Below, piece after piece: positions 6,936 through 15,382 of a stretch of 20,185 nt of DNA. The position numbers and the translations under genes were made by a program. The stretch covers positions 1-20,185 of the forward strand of contig JADRCO010001335.1 in NCBI GenBank assembly GCA_021464525.1, in the 5' to 3' direction. This DNA is from Rhizophagus sp. LPA8_4_AMF (Eukaryota; Glomeromycota; Glomeromycetes; Glomerales; Glomeraceae). Position 1 is the stretch's first letter. Each line of letters starts with the position of its first letter. A model generated the notes under the pieces. The model was not told where the DNA came from, did no database searches, and worked only from the letters and a program-made list of their open reading frames with translations.

Positions 6936-9496
6936 CAAAAGATATTCATGGTTTTCTAACCTATTTTCGCAAATGAGCACGGACGAAAGAGGGTATTTAT
7001 ATATGCATAATTTTTCGTTGAAATGGATCAGAAATTTTGAAATGCATTCTTTTTTCATTGAATTTATTCCAGAACGAATAAAGTCGGCGAAGACACCATT
7101 CATGGGAAAACAGAAACCAACATAGTTGACAAAGACAAAGTAGGATCTGGCGTACTTAGTCAAGCTAAAAATGCAGTTGGAAATATAACTGATATAGCTG
7201 AAATTGCTGCTATTGCAGCTGGAAATGCAGCTATTGCGACTGAAGATGCAGTCGTGGCTGGAAATGTAGCTATGAAAGTAGCAGCTGAAAGTATTTCAGA
7301 TCTTTCTGATATTTTTGAGGCATTTAAACATTTAGAATCAACAGTTACGGATAAATTTAAAAATGAATCAGTTCATCCTGAAATCAAAGAGGATGTAGAA
7401 ATTAGAAAATCTAATGATTTATGCAAAGAAGAAAAAGATTTTCTGAAAGAGAGGAAAAAATATATAAAAGAAAGTTTTGCAAAATATGTTGGAGTTGATG
7501 TTAAAGAAATTGATGTTGATGATATTCCCGTAATTGCGTTTGCTGGAAGTGGTGGAGGATTTAGAGCTATGATCGCCAACACAGGTAAAAGAAATTAGAA
7601 GGAAAAAAAAAGTTGTTCTATTATCTTAATGATTAAAAGTTTAAAATTTTTTATCTAGCTTACATAAGAGCAACGCAAGATTCCGGATTATATGATTGTG
7701 GTATTTATTTCGCTGGTAAGTTAATAAACCAGTTCAAAGGTCATTAAAATTTATTTTATATCATTAAATAATTCGCAGCATTATATTTTTTTTAGGTGTA
7801 AGTGGATGTTGTTTGAGTTTAGTACAACAATATTCTTCATTACACGCTACAAAAGACAACCCTATTCAAGATATATTAGATGATTTTAAAATTCGTTTAA
7901 AGGATCATATAGCAAATCCATTCGGTTTTTTAAAAGAATTATCAAAAACTGCACACCCTGAAACAGCAGTTGAGTTGGCATTTGGTGGATTATTTGAAAA
8001 AGAACATGCAAATTTGACAACAAGAGTAATTGATACCTTTGGATCTTTATTAACTGCCAAGCTATTACTTGATAAAGATTTGGAACCCCAACGTCAGGAT
8101 TTTAAATTAAGTCATCAAAAACGATTTTTGAAAGATGGCAAGAAAATGTTGCCTATATACACCGCGTATGTATTTTTAAAATGGTGTTAGGGGGACACCC
8201 CGAAGGGGTTATCCTAAACCTCACATAGATGAAAAATTGAAAAAAAAAATTTCTAAAATTTCAACCTAATTTTAGGGTGGAATCACATAAAGCGGAGACA
8301 GAATCACATAAAGCGGAAACAGAGAGAATTGAATCACATACAGAGAAAATGGAATCACATAAAGCGGAAACGGAGAAAATGGAATCACATAAACCGGAAA
8401 TAGATAAAGTGGAATCAAAAAAACATTACGATTGGTATGAATTTACGCCATTTGAAATTGGTTGTGATGAATATAATGGTAAGACAACTTTCTTTTTAAG
8501 CGATAAAAAAGTTTGCCAATTTTTTACTAACTTATATTTTTCATTTATTTTTTTTCTTTCAGCATGGATACCCACGTGGGCTTTTGGACGTGAATTTAAA
8601 TCCGGAAAGAGTGTTAGTCGTTCACCGGAACAAAATATTAGTCAGTTACTTGGGTAAGTATATAAATGTATGTTAAAGATTAAATTGTTACTTTTTTAAT
8701 AAATTTATAATATCTATTTTTTCATAGAATGTTTGGCTCAGCACCATGTGCGCCTTTTGAAGAATATCTTGAAACTTTTAAACATGTTGCAACTGATGGT
8801 TGGGTAAAGGAGAGATTGATTAAATTATACTACCATGTATGTTTCGTAATAAAAATTCTTTTGTTTATATATATATACGCATAATATATCTAAATTTTTT
8901 CTCTATTAAAGTTTGTTACTCTTGTAGGAGACGATATGAGAAATAAAATTGAAGAAAAAAGTTTCTTTAAACCAGCAGACAATCATTATCACGGATTTAT
9001 GATTAATAAATTAAGATTTGAATTACTCGATTCCGGAGTATCTGACGACTTGCCATTATATCCATTGGTACGTCCAAATAGAAAAGTAGATGTAATTATA
9101 GCATTTGATTCCTCAGGTACAGTAAATGATCACGAAGAATTTGTAAAGAATCAAGAAATACTTGCGTCACGTAGAGGAATAAAAATTGAAAAACGTGATG
9201 TGGAAAGTAAATATTGTGAAATTTATAATTATTTACCAAATGTGGAAAGTGATGGTCCCTCCGCCGCTAATCCTTGCACACTTTGCTATATACCTTATTT
9301 ACCTAATGATAAGGTCAAGGAAAATTTCAAACCTTGTGTCGAATATTTTATGACTAAGTTTCACTACGACGAAGAGGAAATTGATTTAATGATTAAATTA
9401 GCCAAACAAAATTGGTTAGAAGCCGCTGAAGAAAAGGTTAAAAATATTATTATTGAAGCTTGGAAGAAGAATAGAGATGCTAGGGTTAAGAATTAA
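6852..9496 (+). CDS. Cytosolic phospholipase A2 / lysophospholipase-family protein, nine exons
   Basis: Inferred exons are 6852-6862, 6933-6992, 7073-7584, 7659-7715, 7796-8165, 8276-8478, 8563-8653, 8728-8836 and 8912-9496. All introns are GT-AG, every junction keeps frame, and the total is 1,998 nt or 665 residues. The family hydrolyses acyl esters of glycerophospholipids. Visible motifs are GSGGGFRAM at residues 182-190 (oxyanion glycines and the conserved Arg188), GVSGC with nucleophile Ser216, and LLDSG with catalytic Asp511 followed by LPLYPLVRPNRKVDVIIAFD. Flanking landmarks are CKEEKDFLKERKK, LPIYTA, WYEFTPFEIG, WIPTWAFG and MFGSAP. There is no signal peptide or obvious C2 domain. Residues about 51-112 form an Ala-rich, probably amphipathic helical stretch that could touch membranes (inference). 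Residues 339-386 are an ESHKAET repeat. An in-frame TAA precedes the ATG. Met18 is an alternative start. Family assignment is secure; exons 1 and 2 are less certain. Confidence 0.9.
6979..7075 (+). repeat. Tandemly duplicated exon-border-plus-intron unit, copy 2
   Basis: This is the end of exon 2, intron 2 and the first bases of exon 3. Relative to copy 1 it carries a three-base exon insertion before the donor, which keeps the frame, plus small intron indels. The two copies read MDKRT and TDERGT at the protein level. Confidence 0.75.
8197..8209 (+). repeat. GC hairpin inside intron 5 of the phospholipase gene
   Basis: ACCCC-GAA-GGGGT forms a perfect five-base stem with a three-base loop, and looser pairing extends outward to TAGG and CCTA. 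It stands out in an otherwise AT-rich 110-nt intron (8166-8275). It may be a worn miniature element end or an intron structure; no function can be assigned. Confidence 0.4.
8280..8423 (+). repeat. Coding minisatellite encoding ESHKAET units
   Basis: Imperfect tandem units built on GAATCACATAAAGCGGA encode about six ESHKAET-like peptides at residues 339-386: ESHKAET, ESHKAET, ESHTEK, ESHKAETEK, ESHKPEIDK and ESKK. The block directly follows the exon 6 acceptor and sits between the LPIYTA and WYEFTPFEIG motifs, a region that is a variable surface segment in this enzyme family. Unit lengths are multiples of three, so copy-number changes would keep the frame. Confidence 0.8.
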
Positions 9497-10383
9497 CATT
9501 AGATATAAATATTATTTTTTTTTTATATTTTTTTTTTATATTACATTATTATGAATAACTTTTCCATTATATATATTTATACTAAAATCAAGATGCATTT
9601 ACACGTTCATATAAATAAACTGGAGTGCCAAATAAAAAGGTTTTCTCATGCAAAAATTTCACTTCTGCATTGTAAAACAAATTCCTGTTTTAGCGATGAC
9701 AGAATTGCATTCATTGATTATTATAACACTCAAATTGTAGTATATGTTCCAAGACCAAATCATAAAAGATCAACATAAATTATTTGTTCTTTGTATACTA
9801 TAATTCAGCAACTGAACCTCCCCATTCTTAAATAATTTATAAAATGCATTTATATTACTAATTGACGCGAGTTTATTTTATAATTATTAATACAATAAAT
9901 TACATTTCCTGCCTAGTTAAATTTAAGAACTAATATTTTTACTGCTATATATTATTGAAAAGGAAATTCACAATTACCATAAAGTTGATATATTGCTAAT
10001 AATAATGGATTATATAATTTATTATTACCTTTAATACAAGAATTTAACTTATGTCAACCGTAAAAAAAACTATAAAAAAAAGACCGAAACTAACCTATAA
10101 AAAATTTTTCAGAAAGATAATCACGTGTCTGAGTTTCTTCGGAATAAAAACAAGAAAATTATTTTATAAGGATGTTTTTAAGTAAAAAAAGTTCCAGCTG
10201 CGAACTTACAAAGAAACACAGAGAAATGCTAGTTAACGTTTCTTATGATAGTTTTATTAAGGTAAATGATAAATAATATTTTATTTTCTTGAAATGCTTA
10301 TACAGCGGACCTCCATCCTATGTAGTCACAGCACTTATTTGGATTTTAGTATATTAAATTACCTCTATAACAGCTATAATTAC
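9497..10383. other. Spacer downstream of the phospholipase gene
   Basis: T-rich stretches follow the stop codon, as expected for a 3' untranslated region, but no single polyadenylation signal stands out. The 75-codon open frame at 9551-9778 has no domain, signal peptide or splice-joined continuation, and I do not call it. Confidence 0.5.
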
Positions 10384-10652
10384 TACCGTATAGCACTGAC
10401 TAAGAGACCCCCCTTTCGGCGTACCCCCCATATAAAATACCCGTCTCGATATACCAAGAATGTGATATGTAGATCTATTTTATTTCCTAAAAATTAGAAT
10501 ATTTAACCAATATTATAAATCAAATTTAAAATTTTCATATATTAAATTTGTCTTGTACTGACAGGATGAACGTACACACCCGGGTATAATTCAATTTTTA
10601 AATCGCTGAAATTGATATAGACCCGGGGTATTTTAGGCAGTGCTATACGGTA
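10384..10652. mobile_element. TA-flanked miniature element, family A, copy 2
   Basis: The ends read TA-CCGTATAGCACTGACTAAG on the left and TA-CCGTATAGCACTGCCTAAA on the right strand. The terminal 13 bases CCGTATAGCACTG match perfectly as an inverted repeat. The shared CCGTA-y-nGCACTG terminus and an internal ACCCGGG/CCCGGGGTATTTT pair link it to 5420-5648. The 67-codon open frame at 10294-10497 merely runs into the element and is rejected as a gene. Confidence 0.7.
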
Positions 10653-10715
10653 TCACACAAAAATCTTAACGTACATATTATTTACATTAAATTCCCGTAA
10701 TCATCTATAAATTAT

Positions 10716-10872
10716 AATTCTGGCCGCATATTATAATTTTTGGCCGAAATTATCAAACCACAAATCGTAATTTCCTTATTGGGAAACTATGTAATTTTGA
10801 CCGGCACTATATTCAGCCAGAATTTCAATATTTCTATAATTTCGGCCAGAATTTAATTTCAGCTAAAATTTA
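10716..10872. repeat. Dense cluster of degenerate GGCC palindromes
   Basis: Six or more related motifs occur in about 160 bp: AATTCTGGCCG, AATTTTTGGCCGAAATT, AATTTTGACCGGC, TCAGCCAGAATTT, AATTTCGGCCAGAATTT and AATTTCAGCTAAAATTT. This is the densest such cluster in the window. The first lies about 65 bp from the end of the TA-flanked element, and the cluster borders the coding-like remnant that follows. Confidence 0.5.
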
Positions 10873-10919
10873 AAAACCTCTATAGAATCACACCTACAGT
10901 ATATCACCACCAATTTTGA

Positions 10920-11123
10920 ATTATACACATAGAGGTCCATTGGATTGTTCATTCACTTCGTATCATTCACAATCGTTTTGGAGCACCACCTAAACCTACA
11001 GCAAAGCCACGTAAACCTTTAAGAATTCTTCAAGCAGTTCAAAAAAATGCTCAAGAAACAAGCTTATTTGCATCTGAAAAACGAACCACAAAAAGGAATA
11101 AGAAAAAATATTCCAACAGCTAA
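10920..11123 (+). pseudogene. Coding-like remnant: basic C-terminal segment of an unrecognised protein
   Basis: The frame is open from just after a TGA at 10917 to a TAA at 11121-11123, with no ATG near its start. A possible acceptor AG lies at 10931-10932. The text reads FGAPPKPTAKPRKPLRIL and continues to KRTTKRNKKKYSNS, a Lys/Arg/Pro-rich tail with coding-like codons. It could be a last exon or a gene fragment. No partner exon is visible upstream, where the GGCC palindrome cluster begins. I do not recognise the family. Confidence 0.25.
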
Positions 11124-11192
11124 AGTGTAATTTAATAATATTATTTATTTATCGTAATTACTGCTATATTAATGAAATTTATATTGATTTAG

Positions 11193-11577
11193 GAACAATA
11201 CCAAAGAACATCATATTAATAAAAATCCTACCAAATATTATCAATATGAAATTTATTCTAATATTATAGATTTTCCTCGTGCAAGGTTTTGCAAAATCCT
11301 CTTACGTTATCATCTTTTACCCCTCAATCTTTTATTCATCGGTCTCTTACTCCTTATTCTTACTTACACACACTCTACAGTATACAATATTCATCCTTCA
11401 CCTTCTAATTACGAATATACTTCTTATTCATTACCTGTAAATTCACACTTTCGTGAAGAACAGAATTCGTTAAATTCACGTTTGCCTAATGGACAAGAAC
11501 AGCAGTTTGCCACTCCTTCAAATAACTATACGATGAACAATAATTCATTTACAAATGTTAATATTACCGTATCCTAA
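11193..11577 (+). pseudogene. Coding-like remnant cut by a miniature element
   Basis: A frame of 128 codons (11194-11577) has no start codon and follows a good acceptor (TATTGATTTAG at 11182-11192). It begins NNTKEHHINKNPTKYYQYE, which faintly recalls the end of an HMG-box third helix, then has a hydrophobic run (LLPLNLLFIGLLLLIL), then an Asn/Gln/Ser-rich tail ending NNNSFTNVNITVS. The hydrophobic run may be a frame-shifted stretch, because another frame there reads QNPLTLSSFTPQSF, in better keeping with the Ser/Pro/Gln-rich surroundings. The stop codon and the preceding codons lie inside the inverted repeat of the element at 11567-11907, so the original C-terminus has been lost. The HMG-type reading is a guess. 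Confidence 0.3.
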
Positions 11578-11907
11578 GTACCACCCGATTTTAAGTACCA
11601 CTCCGACTTTTGACAAAAAACTTGAAAAACAAAATAAGCACCGCATTAAATTTGAAAAAAAAATTATATTTTATATTTCACGCAAAGTACATTATTTTAT
11701 TTTTCTAATTCGCTCTAATTCATCAACTGAAACATCATCTTTGTCTAGGATAAATAAGGAGTAAAGTTAGGGTAAAATAAAAAATTATCGTAGTGAACCG
11801 TTTTTGAAGCATAAAAAAAATTTTCGATGTATAAAATAAAATATGAAAACCTTCCGAATTTAAACATCACCCTTTAAAATGTGGTGCTTAAAATCGGAAG
11901 GATACGA
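11567..11907. mobile_element. TA-flanked miniature element, family B
   Basis: The left end reads CCGTATCCTAAGTACCAC, then CCGATTTTAAGTACCAC. The right end on the other strand reads TCGTATCCT, then TCCGATTTTAAGCACCAC. The left arm has one extra nine-base AAGTACCAC unit. TA flanks both sides (11565-11566 and 11908-11909). The 341-bp body has no transposase, and the 69-codon open frame at 11555-11764 lies across its left end and is not a gene. Confidence 0.65.
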
Positions 11908-11909
11908 TA

Positions 11910-13600
11910 ATCTAAATTCATTGAATATTATTCGTTATAATTACCAATAATAATCCTATAAAATATTTTATCCGTTATTTCTGTAAAACTCCGTAAAAAA
12001 TGAGCCCATTCACGGAAAATGTAAATAATTCGATAAATTCTGTGATATAAGGTTACTAATTCCGGAAATATGAACATTTTACGGAATAAAGATGGAATAT
12101 AAAAACGGATCGACTTTTTTTACAGGGAAAGTAAAAGAATCTAATATTTTACACCTCACAATTCAAAATTCAAAAGTTAAAAATTTTTTTTGTACAGCAT
12201 TAATACTTAATAAAAATCTCGTTTTGTCTCATTCTCGTAAAAAATCAAATATCACGCGTCTGGTTAAGATTAACGTCTCTAATCCGCAATGGATAATTTG
12301 ATGATTAATTTAATCGATTTCGATTTTTGAAATACCTTAACCGGTTAACCGTCTTCAATCGGTTAATTAATTTGATTAGCGTTAATCGGTTCGCATTTCA
12401 TTAGCGTGAATTTAAATTAAAGTACAACACAAAGAACCAAGTACGCACATCTCAGGTTTATCAATTTTCAATAACATGCGAAATTATCGTTTACTGCTAA
12501 CTTTTTAGAATTAGTCCAAACAAAAGGTTTGTCAATGATAAAAGTACTTGCATTCTCTTTTTCGCTTTTGCACTACTAATATAAGATTGATTACAAAATC
12601 CAAACCTATACGACTCGATCTTAAATGTACTGTACTTTGAGTGAGAATTCAAAAATTAATTTTTTTTTACAGAAAATAAATTATATGTATTATATGTCAA
12701 TAGATATTATGAATAATTCATAACAAGTTTTTTATAATAAACAATTGATAGATTAAATCGTAAAAACTTACTTTATTTTGACGAATTTTTATTTATTATT
12801 GTATAAAATGTTTTTTGCAAAAAAAGAAACTGAGTCTATGATACACAAAAATAAAAAATAAAATAATTCTTGTATAGGCTGGATAGTATAGAAAAAACGT
12901 ACGTATTTAATTCATTTCTGGAGATTTTTTTTTTTTAAAACCAAAATACAATTCGTAAGTTTATCAAGATAAATACATTTATGTAAAATTTTATATGAAG
13001 TATACTAATTTTAATTAAACAACTATATTAGTATTCAGTAATTACTTATTACTGTATTAAACACATATTTTGTAAATATTAAGGTTCATGTAATTTCTTT
13101 ATTTAAACGCTTGGTTAATATACTTTAGCTTTTTTTAATACCGATTAAAAAAAGAAGATTTTTCACGTAACCCTTAATTTTAATGAAAATAATTTGTAAC
13201 TTGAAAGTATACTTTTTTAAGTTTCAGAGTTGTATAAATCAACGTATTTTCGTACTCACATTTCCTTATCAAAGGATTTATTGATCAATTTTTTAATTTC
13301 ATTGAGAATAATGAAAACCAATACTAGGACGAATGATTATCAAAATTATTAGATGGAATATTCTCTATCTACTATCCTAACTATTTATAAACTTTTATTA
13401 GGATTGATCACGATCATGAGTTATACTTGGTAGTTGGTACGACAGGAAATTGCTTTTTTTAAATCCTCATTTAAAAATTAGACAATGCGTTATATCAAGG
13501 ATATCTGATCTACAAACCATTTATAGTAGATCATTTCGAAATAATTTCATATAAATGAATAAATAAACGGAAACTCATTTACTGATCGATGACTTGCATC
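11910..13600. other. Gene-free spacer
   Basis: No supportable gene is visible. It contains a loose inverted pair based on TTATCCGT/ACGGAATAA (about 11970-12088), three TTAAyCGGTTAA-type palindromes in 12337-12390 including TTAACCGGTTAA, and copy 2 of the divergent 104-bp repeat (12542-12645). The open frame at 12092-12301 starts at the edge of the inverted pair and has no recognisable content. Confidence 0.5.
12542..12645 (-). repeat. Divergent 104-bp repeat, copy 2
   Basis: This shares ordered blocks and total length with 3645-3748: AAGTACTTG, TTCTCTTTTT, AGATTGATTA and CTTTGAGTGA. The blocks between have drifted heavily, so the duplication is old. Confidence 0.35.
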
Positions 13601-13664
13601 GGAAGTTGGAAGCTCAAATCTTTCAAAGTAATTGGAAGTTTCCAGTGCATTACAGTATGTATGA

Positions 13665-13736
13665 GGCGTCGTCACGCCATTTTGTAATGTCATTTTTAGA
13701 TGTCATTTCAAAAAATGATTTCGACAGTTATAAAAG
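13665..13736 (+). promoter_or_regulatory. Compact promoter of the 116-residue secreted protein gene
   Basis: TATAAAAG at 13729-13736 lies 48 bp upstream of the ATG at 13784. About 50 bp further upstream is the inverted pair GGCGT-cgtc-ACGCC (13665-13678), which contains a TGACG core on the minus strand like a bZIP/CRE half-site. Two TGTCATTT direct repeats (about 13688 and 13701) lie between it and the TATA box. The regulator is unknown; the site reading is inference. Confidence 0.5.
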
Positions 13737-13783
13737 CGTGCTTTTTCTGAAGATTCAAATATCAAAACTGAATAGTAATCAAA

Positions 13784-14134
13784 ATGAAATCCACTTATTT
13801 GACAACGCTTATATGTTTTATCCTTTCTCTTTCTTCTCTCTCTGCTGCTGTTGATGAAACGTTCACCCTCACTGGTCTTGGTAAAAGGGGTACTAGCATG
13901 AATCAAGCATCTGGCAAATACTGTCTTACATACAAAGGAAATGCAGTATCAACTACAGTTACGCTTGTTGAAGACGTTAATAACGGTGCGGATAGAAGAT
14001 ATGAAGAAATAGTATTCCTCAATGATGGAAATCCCCATACAGAATGTTGGCCATTCCACGAGTCAACCGGTAAATTATTTCACTTTGACTATAGACTAAA
14101 TTGTAATCCCATGGTGAGCGTAACGTTTCCATGA
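13784..14134 (+). CDS. Small secreted protein of 116 residues, family not recognised
   Basis: An intronless frame runs from ATG to TGA. Residues 1-22 (MKSTYLTTLICFILSLSSLSAA) form a typical signal peptide with cleavage probably before Val23. The mature part, about 94 residues, has three cysteines (47, 88, 107) and alternates Thr/Val-rich strands with Gly/Asn turns, which suggests a compact beta fold. Dibasic pairs Lys34-Arg35 and Arg71-Arg72 could be Kex2-type sites; cleavage at the first would remove a short pro-segment. Short promoter-to-start spacing and an AATAAA about 110 bp past the stop frame it as a complete transcription unit. The overlapping open frame at 13594-13854 reads through the TATA box and is a shadow. 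It could be a symbiosis-related or cell-wall secreted protein. I see no enzyme motif and cannot name it. Confidence 0.8.
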   Translation: MKSTYLTTLICFILSLSSLSAAVDETFTLTGLGKRGTSMNQASGKYCLTYKGNAVSTTVTLVEDVNNGADRRYEEIVFLNDGNPHTECWPFHESTGKLFHFDYRLNCNPMVSVTFP

Positions 14135-14244
14135 CCGATCTTTTAAAAAGGTAATTTAATTATTAGTATTTGTAAATTAATGAATACAGTACATTGATAA
14201 TTTATTTCCTTTTTTTAAAAAAAAAATCAAGAAAGGTATTGATT

Positions 14245-14250
14245 AATAAA
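14245..14250 (+). terminator. Candidate polyadenylation signal of the secreted protein gene
   Basis: AATAAA about 110 bp after the stop codon at 14134, within T-rich DNA. In such AT-rich sequence this hexamer is common, so position is the main support. Confidence 0.35.
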
Positions 14251-15382
14251 ATCTTGTAATTTATTAATTTCTGCTGGAATTAATAGTTGATCAATTTATA
14301 ATTTTTATTCATGTATACAATATATTATAATGAAATAAAAAAATTGACCGAAATTAAAATATTTTTACTACAATGATAGCACGAACAACAATTATTATTG
14401 TTTAACCGATTAAGGTTATACGGGTTTTAATAGATTGTTTTTTATATTTGAACATTGTGTGAATGTTGTTTGTAAATTGCGTAATAAAATTCTCACATTG
14501 AGGAATTATTCGATTGCAAATTTAGTTAGCTAAAAAACTCTTTCTACACTAGGAAAGCGAGTTATTGATGATTAGCATCAAAATCACCGTACTTGGTACA
14601 ATTTATACTTAAAGGAATCGAGTACATTTTTTTCTTATGTTTCGTATATTAGTACAATTTCGTGTATTTTGTATAATCATAATTTCTATATAATTGAAAT
14701 TTTTTTTTCAAAAATATTATTTAATTTATTTAATTTGCAGTTCAATAAACATTAAAGTCCAATTTTAATGCCATTATTTTCTTTAATTTTTATTATAAAC
14801 ATTACAATGTATGAATCTACTGTACCATATAATCAGATACAAGTATAGTACGGTCTTACTGTACTAATTGTACTAGTACAGTACAGTAAATTTCCAATCC
14901 TGCCTTAAGTGTTCAAACTCTTACGTTCAATCAGTTCAACTGCCTGCAAATACATACAGTATATATATAATTACTATGTTTAGATTTATGAATCGTTCTT
15001 ATGAACATTTATCCTAAAAAATTATGCAATTGTGATGAAATAATTCATTTGTAATAGAAATAATTAAAGCTTCACTAATAATTCAATCTAATTCGTAATC
15101 GGTCTTAAAACTTTATGATGGACATAATAATAAAATTAAAAAGAAAAACAGTCGTCCACTGCATTCCTGCAGGATTATTTGTCATACTTGCACACTGATT
15201 TGTGGTTTATTTCTTTATTTCACAAATGAAAATCTCATTTTTATTAGAAGGTTTTTTAATATATTATATTAATACATGAATATGATTACTTCACTGTGTT
15301 TTTAATAATTATTTTATAAAAATCATTACATATTCGTATGGTTCATTTGGCCAATTATTGTTTTTAAGGTATAGTATTAATT
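14251..15382. other. Gene-free spacer with inverted repeats
   Basis: No coding frame is supportable. An inverted repeat with TTACTGTAC (14856-14864) and GTACAGTAA (14881-14889) arms lies in a stretch rich in GTAC. Copy 2 of the hairpin-bearing repeat follows at 15178-15230. Confidence 0.5.
15178..15230 (+). repeat. Dispersed hairpin-bearing repeat, copy 2
   Basis: This matches 2271-2330: TTTGTCATACTTG, CACA, GATTTGTGG, T-rich loop, CACAAAT. It lacks two bases (TG) present in copy 1. Both copies keep the pairing arms. Confidence 0.4.

Noticed and set aside
6924-7163. 79-codon minus-strand open frame
   Set aside because: It lies across exons 2 and 3 and intron 2 of the phospholipase gene on the opposite strand; no independent support.
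7254-7598. Start of the phospholipase at GTG 7254
   Set aside because: The frame is open upstream to an acceptor at 7072, and two further exons join in phase back to an ATG at 6852 with a TATA box 58 bp before it.
9551-9778. 75-codon plus-strand open frame
   Set aside because: No domain, signal peptide or convincing promoter; low-complexity start in the 3' spacer of the phospholipase gene.
11555-11764. 69-codon plus-strand open frame
   Set aside because: It spans the left end of a miniature element; its text reflects the inverted repeat and Lys-rich AT sequence.
12092-12301. 69-codon plus-strand open frame
   Set aside because: It begins at the edge of a loose inverted pair, has no recognisable motif, and has no promoter or splice continuation.
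13594-13906. Overlapping plus- and minus-strand open frames at the secreted protein gene
   Set aside because: They read through its TATA box and signal-peptide region in other frames; the 13784 frame alone has a signal peptide and coding logic.
14856-14889. GTAC-rich inverted repeat as a regulatory site
   Set aside because: No gene start lies near it and similar GTAC/TATA-rich palindromes are expected in this composition.
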